Assembly: GCA_017883355.1 (NCBI GenBank)
Contig: JADGNS010000281.1
Location: forward strand, 1-6,626
Direction of reading: 5' to 3'
Length of the DNA: 6,626 nt
Source: Candidatus Solibacter sp.
GTDB taxonomy: Bacteria > Acidobacteriota > Terriglobia > Bryobacterales > Bryobacteraceae
Under the pieces are notes generated by a model, which was not told the DNA's origin, made no database searches, and saw only the letters and a program-made list of their open reading frames with translations. A program made the position numbers and the translations under genes. This document shows positions 1 to 5,641 of this stretch, piece by piece (the first letter of the stretch is position 1; every line of letters begins with the position of its first letter).

Positions 1-122
1 TCTACAAGGACGGGGGCTTTGTGTTTAACGCGGTGCATAACATTCAGGCGCGCACCCCGGTGGAGAACATCATCGCCATGATTCGAGCGGTGGAGAGCTT
101 CAACGGGGATCGGGCGGGGTGA
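1..122 (+). CDS. UroD-superfamily protein, C-terminal end only (partial)
   Basis: The reading frame enters the window at base 3 and ends at a TGA at 120-122, giving the last 39 residues of a protein whose start lies upstream. The segment GGFVFNAVHNIQ followed by TPVENIIAM and a closing helix matches the end of uroporphyrinogen-decarboxylase superfamily proteins, where the C-terminal strand with an 'HNIQ' motif is followed by a helix that sets up per-enzyme decisions about 'ENI..M..A'. True HemE and the many UroD-like methyltransferase-type relatives (MtaA/CmuA-like) share this fold. With only the tail visible the subgroup cannot be decided, but the 'VFN.VHNIQ' form and the sugar-related neighbourhood favour an uncharacterised UroD-like protein over heme-pathway HemE. 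The stop codon lies inside the left copy of a 20-bp direct repeat, so this gene ends exactly where the toxin-antitoxin insertion begins. Confidence 0.8.
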   Translation, partial: YKDGGFVFNAVHNIQARTPVENIIAMIRAVESFNGDRAG

Positions 123-128
123 CACTGG
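109..128 (+). repeat. Left copy of 20-bp perfect direct repeat (DR-L)
   Basis: The sequence atcgggcggggtgacactgg occurs here and again, identically and in the same orientation, at 1014-1033. The bases just outside differ (g/c before, g/c after), so the match is exactly 20 bp. This copy contains the TGA of the UroD-family gene. A chance 20-bp identity in a window of this size is very unlikely: for uniform base use the expected number of such pairs is of the order of 2 in 100,000, and somewhat more with GC bias. Confidence 0.95.
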
Positions 129-136
129 GTGGATGT

Positions 137-142
137 CATAAT
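137..142 (+). promoter_or_regulatory. Candidate -10 box for the toxin-antitoxin operon
   Basis: CATAAT matches the sigma70 -10 consensus at five of six positions. It sits 55 bp before the antitoxin ATG, and the region around it is the most A/T-rich part of the leader. No convincing -35 hexamer lies 16-18 bp upstream, where the G-rich direct repeat is. If used, transcription would start near 149, after the GTG at 129, which argues against that GTG as the start codon. An imperfect GTCAT/GTGAC inverted pair spans 135-155 and could be an autoregulatory operator, but it is weak. Confidence 0.22.
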
Positions 143-183
143 AGAGGAGAGTGACGCCTTGGATGAACAAGCGGCATCAAGAA

Positions 184-189
184 GAGAGG
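184..189 (+). promoter_or_regulatory. Ribosome binding site deciding the antitoxin start
   Basis: GAGAGG lies 8 nt before the ATG at 198. In-frame alternatives are the GTG at 129, which has no good site before it, and the TTG at 159, preceded by AGGAG at 9 nt. The ATG is preferred because the protein then begins with the typical UPF0175 start (M-x-I-T-hydrophobic-P-x-D). Confidence 0.65.
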
Positions 190-197
190 CCACGCCG

Positions 198-464
198 ATG
201 ACTATCACATTGAACCTGCCGGCAGACATCGTCCAGATGCTTACGGAGAACGGGGAAGACATCTCTCGTACGGCACTTGAGTCTCTCGCGTTGCAGGAGT
301 ACCGGCTTGGGCGGCTCTCCGAGGAGCAGGTGCGGCGGATGCTGGGATTTGAATCGCGCTTCGACGTGCATGCGTTTCTAAAGGCGCACGATACCTACCT
401 GAACTATACAGACGCGGACCTGGAACAGGATCTTGCGACTGCCCGGTCATTGCGTCAAGGATGA
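198..464 (+). CDS. UPF0175 family antitoxin
   Basis: This 88-residue protein is the predicted antitoxin of a type II toxin-antitoxin pair. It should bind and neutralise the PIN toxin encoded next and repress its own operon. The N-terminal strand TITLNLPADIV (2-12) is followed by a helical region. Residues 28-50 (LESLALQEYRLGRLSEEQVRRMLG) and the following F-E-S-R-F-x-V-x-A-F-L-K (51-62) form the recognisable UPF0175 core, ending with the LNYT.ADLEQDL stretch (68-79). The middle part has helix-turn-helix character. Length is normal for the family, about 80-95 residues. The frame is open back to a GTG at 129, but the ATG at 198 has the better ribosome site and the family-like start. The stop overlaps the toxin start by ATGA (461-464), indicating coupled translation. 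The family assignment rests on recognised sequence pattern; the antitoxin role is inferred from the pairing, which is a known one. Confidence 0.88.
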   Translation: MTITLNLPADIVQMLTENGEDISRTALESLALQEYRLGRLSEEQVRRMLGFESRFDVHAFLKAHDTYLNYTDADLEQDLATARSLRQG

Positions 465-961
465 CGGTCGTCGCCGATACCTCACCCCTCAACTACCTGC
501 TCCTGATAGATTCCATTGATATTCTGCCTCAGCTCTTCGGACAGGTTCTGATCCCCGAAGCTGTAGCTCTGGAATTGCAGAGGTCGCGTACGCCGCCGAA
601 GGTGGCCTCTTGGCTGGCTTCGCGACCGGCTTGGCTGGTCATTCAGGCTCCCACCCAACCTCCCTTGGACGCCGTAGACCAGGAACTGGAAAGGCTCGGT
701 GCCGGAGAGCGGGAGGCAATAATGCTTGCTTCCAAGCATCGCCCTGACGCACTGCTGCTGATGGATGAAGTAAAAGGCCGGCGAGTCGCAAATCGCCGGA
801 AGCTTCGTGTCATAGGCACGCTTGGCATTCTGGAACTGGCTGCGGTGAGCGGCCTGCTTGATCTGCCAGTCGCGGTGGAACGTTTGAGGCAGACGACATT
901 TCATGTCGCGCCCAGCTTGTTGCGAACTCTGCTGGATCGCGACGCCGAGCGGAAACGGTAA
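461..961 (+). CDS. PIN-domain (DUF3368) toxin ribonuclease
   Basis: This 166-residue protein is a predicted Mg2+/Mn2+-dependent ribonuclease toxin of the DUF3368 branch of PIN-like proteins. The first catalytic acid is D6 in VVADTSPLNYL, the classic DTSPL start. The strand and helix LFGQVLIPEAVALEL (25-39) follow. The second acidic site is E83 in LGAGEREAIMLA (80-90), and the third is D102 in LLLMDEVKGRRVA (98-110). The last part, IGTLGILELAAVSGLL (118-133), matches the family's conserved 'GT.G.L..A...G.I' region. All the expected acidic residues are present, so it looks active. The start ATG overlaps the antitoxin stop and has no strong ribosome site of its own (aagg directly abuts it), so its level is probably set by translation of the antitoxin. 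It ends 43 bp before the stop of the convergent hydrolase gene, and no terminator is visible between them. Confidence 0.9.
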   Translation: MTVVADTSPLNYLLLIDSIDILPQLFGQVLIPEAVALELQRSRTPPKVASWLASRPAWLVIQAPTQPPLDAVDQELERLGAGEREAIMLASKHRPDALLLMDEVKGRRVANRRKLRVIGTLGILELAAVSGLLDLPVAVERLRQTTFHVAPSLLRTLLDRDAERKR

Positions 962-1004
962 GCAGAATCCGCAGCCGGTTCCTGACCGCAACCAAACTGA
1001 CCCG

Positions 1005-3689
1005 CTACCGGACATCGGGCGGGGTGACACTGGCCGGGGCCGGCGCCAGTTCGAAACGGCGGAGGCGCGCGCCCGGCGTCCGGCCGACGATGCGCACCGT
1101 GTGGCTCCCCACGCCAAGGTATAGAGGGACACTCAGCTTTTCAATAGTCCAGGAATTGAGTGGCGCATCCTTCGAAGGACGCAGCGTCAGGTCGCGCATG
1201 TTGCTCTCGTCGACCAGGACCGTGAAGCCGCCCGCGCGCTGGGGCCACCAGCAGACCGCGCTCAGCAGATACGCGCCGTCCGCCGGGATCTCAATGCGGT
1301 AGGTGGCGCTGGCGGCTGGGGAGACGAAATCGCGCGCGCCGGTGATGCTTTCGCTCTCGGGCCTCGCCTCGCCTGTCACCGCCGCAACGCCCACGTACCT
1401 GGCGTGCCCGGCCGAAGCGTCCTCGCCGAGCGCGAGGGGCGGAGTAAGGGACGCAGCCGCTTCGGCTTCCACTCGAACCGGTTGGGCGGGGGCGGCCGGC
1501 GAAGGGCAACCGCTCCCTGACGGTGGCGGCTCGGATGCGCCTCCGGAATCGCGTGCAGAGGCGCTGGGGAGCGGTGGGCACGGTTGTTTAGAGACAATCC
1601 CCAACAGCCCGTTGGTGTACTCCAGCCATGCGTGCAAGCCCTGGAGATCATACGTTGCGCCCGAGCGTAGCGGCTTGGCGTCGCGCGCGATGCGGATGTC
1701 CGCTTCCACGTCGGGCAGGTAGCGCTTCCAATCGAACTGGCCGAAGAGCCAGACCTCGTGGGGCAGGTAGTGGTTCTCGGTGGCCGCCACCACGCCACGC
1801 CAGGACTGGAGTGCCAGATCCAGGTGCGCCACGGCATCCTTCTGTTCCTGCGCGCCGGCTCCGAAGAGGAAGCGGGCCAGGTGCGCGGCGCCGCGCAGTT
1901 TTTCCGCGTAGTAGATGCCGAGGTTGCCGTACGCCATCAGGTCGGCTTCGGTGCAGGCAAACTCTTTGGCGCCGCGCTCCACGTGAACGCGCGCCCGCGC
2001 GGTCAGCTCCAGCGTGCGCCTGCCGTACTGCTGCAACCGGTCCGCCACCTCGAGCGGGCCTACTTTTTTCGGCTCGCCTTTTAAACCAGCGACAAATTCC
2101 GGGATGTTGGCCATCTCCCCGCCGATGGTGTTGTTGAAGATGTAGGTGCGGATATCGTGGTACATGGCGGCGCGGCGGTAGTTTACCCGGGGCTGTTCGT
2201 ACGCGGTATTCCAACTGCCGATGGAGCCTTCCGGATACCAGTCGCCGTTCATGTAATTCCAGTGGTAGGAGGTGATCAACGGGGCGATCTTGCCAGACTG
2301 GTGGATGGCCTCATATAGGTCATCGCCGGCGGCTCCGAAGCGGCGCCGGAAATGGCCCAGCCAGGTGGCATCCGGTTCGGCGGCGTTGTAGCCCATTCGT
2401 CCCCAGAGCATGTAGCGGAACCAGTGCTTCTCGAACTTGTATTGCCAGTCCAGATGGGCTTTGGCGGCCTCCGTGTGGATGCGGTCGGGGCCGGGCACGT
2501 CGACCTCCGAGCCTTCCACGAAGCCGGCGGTATCCGGACCAGCCATATGGCGCACGGTTTCGCGGACGAAATCGGGATCGCCCCAGCGGAGGATGAACAG
2601 GTCGTCGTTGCGCAGGTGCCAGAGCAAGCGGTAGCGGCCGTGCGCCAGCGCCACCCATTTCGGATCGAGCACGTGGGGCTCGGCCGATGAGTACATGTGC
2701 TCGCCGTTGAACTTGATATCCAGGTAGACGGGGCCGGGATAATTGGCGGATGCCAGCATGGCCGCGAGAGGCTCCGGCTCGGCCTGCCAGTAGCGCAGGA
2801 TGAACGGCACGGGCCGAGCCAACTGCTTCAGCGCCGCCAGGTAGGTATCGGCGATCCAGTCCATTTTCTGCTTCGCCGTCATGGGGTCCATGCGCTCTCC
2901 GGCGGTGGTCCCCAGGCCGGTGAGCATGGGATAGGTGGCGAATAGCGCTTTGATGGCCTCGCGCTGGTAATCGCGGATCAAGGGCGAGTCAAAGCCGGCC
3001 GCGGGAACCTGGTGCTGCTGGGCGAAGGCGCGCGACACGTGGATGTTCCAGGTGACCAGGTAGGTGTCCAGGCCCCGGTCGGCAGCCATCTGGAAGAGTT
3101 GGCGGAAGAAGGCGATGTTGCGGTCGAGTTCGGCCGCCGGCACGTCCGTGGCTTCCGGGTACTTGGGGACGCGCACCATGCGGCCGTAAGGATGGGCGCT
3201 CCAGAAGGTGATGGCGTTGTAGCGGTTGCGCGCCGCCATGTCGAGGAACTTCCGCCAGTAATCCAGGCTCCAGAACCACTGGTTGTTGGCCAGATCCTCC
3301 TCGGACAAGTAGCCGGTGCCGGGCAGGGGAACATTGAACTTGAGGGCGCGGACGGGGAGCGACGCCTGCTCCTCTTTGTCGCGGACCCGGGAGGAGAGTT
3401 CCAGTTGCTCGGCGAAATCGAGCGCTCCGTACATGGCGCCGCGCGCGTCGCCGCCGGTGATTGCGTAACCGCCGGCGATCGCGCGGATACGAAAGGCCTC
3501 CGGCTTCAGATCTTTGGTCACGGAGATGACGACACGTCCGAGGGACAGCCCGCCGGCGGCACTGCGAATCGCGTCAGCGCCGAATTCGCTCACCGGACCC
3601 GGGACCTGATTGGTCAGTTCCGTCGCGGCATTCGCCGTGAGTGCCAGCAGCAGCAACGTGCTGCCGGCGAATGGAAAATAGTGGCTCAT
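1005..3689 (-). CDS. Secreted glycoside hydrolase-like protein with GH20b/GH67N-like N-domain and CBM6/35-like C-module
   Basis: This 894-residue exported protein probably acts on a polysaccharide or oligosaccharide, possibly one with uronic acid units. A signal peptide covers about 1-22 (hydrophobic TLLLLALTANA, cleavage near ANA-A). Residues about 30-100 form an alpha/beta domain ending in GGYAITGGDARGAMYGALDFAEQL (73-96), typical of the non-catalytic domain before the barrel in GH20 and GH67 enzymes. Residues about 112-430 look like a TIM barrel (NRYNAITFWSAHP at 155-167, GLDTYLVTWN at 206-215, GLGTTAGERMD at 258-268, YLDIKFNGEH at 322-331, GFVEGSEVD at 389-397). Candidate acids are E265, D324, E330, E392 and E395, but I cannot assign catalysis. 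A mostly helical region follows (about 430-700), then a Pro/Ser/Gly/Cys linker (701-737) and a beta-rich module (738-882, RVEAEAA ... GVGSHTVRIVGR) like CBM6/35. The start is 8 bp after the upstream dehydratase stop without a clear ribosome site, suggesting coupled translation. The last residues overlap DR-R. The class is fairly clear; the family and substrate are not. Confidence 0.72.
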   Translation of the reverse strand: MSHYFPFAGSTLLLLALTANAATELTNQVPGPVSEFGADAIRSAAGGLSLGRVVISVTKDLKPEAFRIRAIAGGYAITGGDARGAMYGALDFAEQLELSSRVRDKEEQASLPVRALKFNVPLPGTGYLSEEDLANNQWFWSLDYWRKFLDMAARNRYNAITFWSAHPYGRMVRVPKYPEATDVPAAELDRNIAFFRQLFQMAADRGLDTYLVTWNIHVSRAFAQQHQVPAAGFDSPLIRDYQREAIKALFATYPMLTGLGTTAGERMDPMTAKQKMDWIADTYLAALKQLARPVPFILRYWQAEPEPLAAMLASANYPGPVYLDIKFNGEHMYSSAEPHVLDPKWVALAHGRYRLLWHLRNDDLFILRWGDPDFVRETVRHMAGPDTAGFVEGSEVDVPGPDRIHTEAAKAHLDWQYKFEKHWFRYMLWGRMGYNAAEPDATWLGHFRRRFGAAGDDLYEAIHQSGKIAPLITSYHWNYMNGDWYPEGSIGSWNTAYEQPRVNYRRAAMYHDIRTYIFNNTIGGEMANIPEFVAGLKGEPKKVGPLEVADRLQQYGRRTLELTARARVHVERGAKEFACTEADLMAYGNLGIYYAEKLRGAAHLARFLFGAGAQEQKDAVAHLDLALQSWRGVVAATENHYLPHEVWLFGQFDWKRYLPDVEADIRIARDAKPLRSGATYDLQGLHAWLEYTNGLLGIVSKQPCPPLPSASARDSGGASEPPPSGSGCPSPAAPAQPVRVEAEAAASLTPPLALGEDASAGHARYVGVAAVTGEARPESESITGARDFVSPAASATYRIEIPADGAYLLSAVCWWPQRAGGFTVLVDESNMRDLTLRPSKDAPLNSWTIEKLSVPLYLGVGSHTVRIVGRTPGARLRRFELAPAPASVTPPDVR
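1014..1033 (+). repeat. Right copy of 20-bp perfect direct repeat (DR-R)
   Basis: Identical in sequence and orientation to 109-128. Read on the minus strand this copy encodes residues SVTPPD near the C-terminus of the hydrolase-like protein, so the two repeat copies each keep the 3' end of a different gene. Confidence 0.95.
1029..1050. repeat. Inverted repeat inside the 3' end of the hydrolase gene
   Basis: ACTGGC (1029-1034) pairs with GCCAGT (1045-1050), a perfect 6-bp stem around a 10-nt G/C-rich loop. It overlaps the last bases of DR-R, so the toxin-antitoxin boundary lies at the foot of the hairpin. Neither strand has a T-run after it, so it is not a standard intrinsic terminator. It also encodes an Ala/Pro-rich stretch and may be just a product of that composition. 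Confidence 0.4.
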
Positions 3690-3697
3690 AGGGGCAG

Positions 3698-4957
3698 TTA
3701 GTTCCAGCGCACCAATTCCTGCTTTTCGATTTTCGTCTCGTCGAATTCGATGCCGTAGCCCGGGCCGTTGGGAAGCGCGAAATGGGCTTGCGTGGGCACC
3801 GGCGGGTTCTTTTCGAAGTGGTAGTACGATCTCATCTTGAGGATCAGGTACTCCGCCAGAGGACAGACGGCGGGCGACTGGCTGGCAATCAGGTGCAGCG
3901 CCGCATGCAGGCTGTGTCCATGCGGAATCACGGGAACATCGAAGAGGGAAGCAATGGTGCAGATCTTCAGCAATTCCGTCGTGCCGCCGCACCACTCCGG
4001 GTCGCACTGTACCACGCTGAGCGCGCCGGCTTTCAGGTAGTCGTAGACCTCCCATCGGCCCTGTATGTGCTCGCCCGACGCTACCGGGATGGAAGTGCCT
4101 TTGCGGAGTTGGGCGAAGCTGTCGATCTTTTCGGCCTGCGTGGCTTCCTCGATCCAGCGCGGGCGGTAGCGTTCCACGCGCTTGGCCCACTCGAGCGCAT
4201 AAGTGAGGTCCCAGCCGCTATAGACGTCGAACATGAGCTCGGTGTCTTCTCCCACGGTCTCGCGCAGGACGCGCACCAGATCGACATTTTTCTTCAAGCC
4301 TTCGGGTCCGTCTCCGGGACCGTAGGCGAGGAACCACTTCTGATAGCGATAGCCCGCGGCCTTCAATTGCCCGGCGCGCATCTGCGCCTTATCCGGTTCG
4401 AGCGAGTATCCGAGGCAGCTCGCGTAAGCTTCGATGGACTGCCGCGTGGGCCCGCCCAGGAGACGGTAGACCGGGGTCTTGAAATAGCGTCCGCGGAGGT
4501 CCCAGAGAGCGTGGTCCACGGCGGAGATGGCCATCAGGAAGAAGCCGCGCCGGGCATGGCGGTTGGAGCGGTAGAGCTGGTCCCAGAGCTTTTCCTGCGC
4601 CAGCGCGTCCTTCTTGAGGAGGAAGGGACGCAACTGTTCGTCGACGACGATGGCGACCTCCTTATCGATGGGCCCGTAAAGGCCATCCGGGCCGCCATCG
4701 GTCTTGATCTTCAGGTAATAGGCGCTGACCGCCGCATTCTGAATCGCGCGCTGCCCGTCGGCGTACGGCTTCGGCCGGAGCTCATCGTAGATGTGCAGCG
4801 GGTTGGCCTGGTACTGCTGATCGACTCCGCGGGTGGCGTCGTGATGGCCGTGGAGTTGCCAGATTTCGACCGCGGCGATCTCCAGGGGCTTGGTTTGTCC
4901 GAATGCCGTCAGCGCCGGAAGCGCTGCCAGAAAGTGCCGTCGGGTCTGGCTGGTCAT
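3698..4957 (-). CDS. Tat-signal enolase-superfamily dehydratase, L-rhamnonate dehydratase-like
   Basis: This 419-residue mandelate racemase/muconate lactonizing enzyme-type protein is predicted to dehydrate a sugar acid to a 2-keto-3-deoxy acid. Predicted Mg2+ ligands are D244 (LMFDVYSGWD), E270 (RWIEEAT) and E296 (ASGEH). A likely catalytic dyad is D319 (QCDPEWCGG) with H346 (IPHGHS); the 27-residue spacing is the same as I recall for the Asp-His dyad of E. coli RhamD. Shared RhamD-like stretches include ISAVDHALWDLRG (144-156), PVYRLLGG (162-169) and the closing GPGYGIEFDE. L-rhamnonate is therefore one possible substrate, not an established one. The N-terminus TRRHFLAALPALTAFGQ (5-21) is a twin-arginine signal with a short hydrophobic core, implying folded export, unusual for this normally cytosolic superfamily. 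The frame is open to 5107, but the ATG at 4957 is chosen: GAGG lies 8 nt before it, and the Tat motif starts at once. The hydrolase gene follows after 8 bp, so the two are probably one operon. Confidence 0.85.
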   Translation of the reverse strand: MTSQTRRHFLAALPALTAFGQTKPLEIAAVEIWQLHGHHDATRGVDQQYQANPLHIYDELRPKPYADGQRAIQNAAVSAYYLKIKTDGGPDGLYGPIDKEVAIVVDEQLRPFLLKKDALAQEKLWDQLYRSNRHARRGFFLMAISAVDHALWDLRGRYFKTPVYRLLGGPTRQSIEAYASCLGYSLEPDKAQMRAGQLKAAGYRYQKWFLAYGPGDGPEGLKKNVDLVRVLRETVGEDTELMFDVYSGWDLTYALEWAKRVERYRPRWIEEATQAEKIDSFAQLRKGTSIPVASGEHIQGRWEVYDYLKAGALSVVQCDPEWCGGTTELLKICTIASLFDVPVIPHGHSLHAALHLIASQSPAVCPLAEYLILKMRSYYHFEKNPPVPTQAHFALPNGPGYGIEFDETKIEKQELVRWN

Positions 4958-4965
4958 GTAGGCTG

Positions 4966-4969
4966 CCTC
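4966..4969 (-). promoter_or_regulatory. Ribosome binding site fixing the dehydratase start
   Basis: On the minus strand GAGG lies 8 nt before the ATG at 4957. It supports this start over longer frames that would run into the YceI-like gene. Confidence 0.65.
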
Positions 4970-5004
4970 GTGATTGACTCCGGTCTGTCCGGAAGGATAG
5001 TTCG

Positions 5005-5010
5005 ATTGTA
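5005..5010 (-). promoter_or_regulatory. Candidate -10 box for the dehydratase-hydrolase operon
   Basis: On the minus strand TACAAT matches five of six positions of the sigma70 -10 box. It lies in the 134-bp gap between the YceI-like gene and the dehydratase, giving a leader of roughly 40 nt. The -35 region at normal spacing is poor (about two of six matches). A CCGG-N5-CCGG element (4980-4992) lies in the predicted leader and could be a binding site or chance. No terminator for the YceI-like gene is visible in the gap, so read-through is possible. Confidence 0.25.
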
Positions 5011-5091
5011 AGACCATGCGAGGCGCGGTGCGACCATCGGCTAGTCCCAGAGAGTAGAGTGGGGACGCGGCCGCAAGTGCCCAGGCCACGT

Positions 5092-5631
5092 TTACATCGT
5101 TCGCCAAGTCATTTCCGCGCGCACCGGCATCTCGTCCTTCGTGGGGATTGCCAGCAGCGAGGGCGGGTCGATCTTGAAATCGGTCATCTTAGCCGGAATC
5201 GTTCCGGAGATCTTCGCGTCGCTTCCTTGCGCCACCTTCTGAAAGGGCACCTGTTTGAAATGCGCCGTCTGGCCGGCTAATTCGATGTCCAGATCGACGT
5301 AAATCGTGGACTGGGAAGCGGCGTCTTCCGGCAGGCGGAAGCGCACCGTCACCATGGGAAATTGCGCCCCGCGGGTGACTTGAATCATGTGGAGATCGCG
5401 GTTGCTATCCGCCGAATCAAACGACTTGACGGGTACCGCCACCAGAAAATCACATTGCCCCGCATGGCAGACTCCCTTGCCGCGCGCCGCGTGGCTCACG
5501 CCGTCGAACTGGTGCAGCGGGTGCGACACATGGTAGGTGAGCGTAGATTGTTGCAGGAACCACTGCACATCTGCCGCGCCCAACCCGAGGGGCATCAGCA
5601 GCAAGAAGACTGCCAGCGATTTCCGTTTCAT
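5092..5631 (-). CDS. YceI-like exported lipocalin-fold protein
   Basis: This 179-residue protein is a predicted periplasmic YceI-family member. The family forms a lipocalin-like barrel that in characterised cases binds polyisoprenoid or quinone-type lipids. A signal peptide covers about 1-20 (KRK, then SLAVFLLLMPLGLGAA). Family marks are STLTYHVSHPLHQFDGVS (29-46), SNRDLHMIQV (76-85) followed by FPMVTVRF (91-98), the strand YVDLDIEL (111-118), and FKIDPPSLLAIPTKDEM (152-168). C55 and C60 in GVCHAGQC are an unusual pair that could form a disulfide. The frame allows a start two codons earlier at 5637, but there GAGG abuts the ATG with no spacing. The ATG at 5631 has GAGG at 6 nt, so it is preferred. 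The ribosome site overlaps the stop codon of the upstream membrane-protein gene, indicating translational coupling with it. Ligand and role are inferred from the family only. Confidence 0.88.
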   Translation of the reverse strand: MKRKSLAVFLLLMPLGLGAADVQWFLQQSTLTYHVSHPLHQFDGVSHAARGKGVCHAGQCDFLVAVPVKSFDSADSNRDLHMIQVTRGAQFPMVTVRFRLPEDAASQSTIYVDLDIELAGQTAHFKQVPFQKVAQGSDAKISGTIPAKMTDFKIDPPSLLAIPTKDEMPVRAEMTWRTM

Positions 5632-5637
5632 GAGCAT

Positions 5638-5641
5638 CCTC
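5638..5641 (-). promoter_or_regulatory. Ribosome binding site of the YceI-like gene, overlapping the upstream stop
   Basis: On the minus strand GAGG shares its GA with the TGA stop (5640-5642) of the upstream membrane-protein gene. It sits 6 nt before the ATG at 5631, so it decides between the two closely spaced ATGs and links translation of the two genes. Confidence 0.65.

Larger units (their letters stand above)
129..1033 (+). mobile_element. Putative 905-bp toxin-antitoxin insertion bounded by a 20-bp direct repeat
   Basis: The interval from the end of DR-L to the end of DR-R contains only the UPF0175/PIN pair with its leader and a short tail. It has no transposase, integrase or obvious terminal inverted repeats: the two ends of the unique segment (starting gtggatgtc, and gtccggtag when read from the other side) share only a few bases. 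The bracketing repeat resembles a target-site duplication or the product of recombination between short homologies. Deleting 905 bp restores two overlapping convergent 3' ends with both proteins intact. Spot counts of GC are 30/60 at 481-540 and 32/60 at 721-780, against 44/60 at 2461-2520 in the hydrolase gene, which is consistent with foreign origin but is not a full calculation. How it inserted is unknown; calling it mobile is inference. Confidence 0.45.

Noticed and set aside
129..197. Longer antitoxin starting at GTG 129 or TTG 159
   Set aside because: The added residues (VIIEESDALDEQ..) are not typical of UPF0175 proteins, and the ATG at 198 has a better placed ribosome site. The TTG with AGGAG nearby remains a minor alternative.
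962..1004. Bidirectional terminator between the toxin and hydrolase stops
   Set aside because: The 43 bp hold only weak partial stems (GGTT/AACC) and no T-run on either strand.
482..1132. Minus-strand open frame of 216 codons across the toxin gene
   Set aside because: It is antisense to a well-recognised PIN-type toxin, crosses into the end of the hydrolase gene, and resembles no protein family I know.
1509..1575. Inverted repeat ACCGCTCCC / GGGAGCGGT in the hydrolase linker region
   Set aside because: The 9-bp arms are about 50 bp apart inside a Pro/Ser/Gly-rich coding stretch where low-complexity G/C sequence readily gives such matches. No function is indicated.
3690..4190. Upstream extension of the hydrolase frame to 4190, giving a 1061-residue protein
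   Set aside because: The added part lies inside the dehydratase gene in another frame, is rich in Arg/Pro/Gly, and would hide the clear signal peptide that begins at the ATG at 3689.
3782..5011. Plus-strand open frame of 409 codons
   Set aside because: It lies wholly antisense to the dehydratase gene, whose family motifs and active-site residues are intact. Long antisense frames are expected in DNA with strong third-position G/C bias.
5060..5091. Terminator downstream of the YceI-like gene
   Set aside because: The best stem (GTGGCC..GGGCAC) has a mismatch and almost no loop, and no T-run follows.
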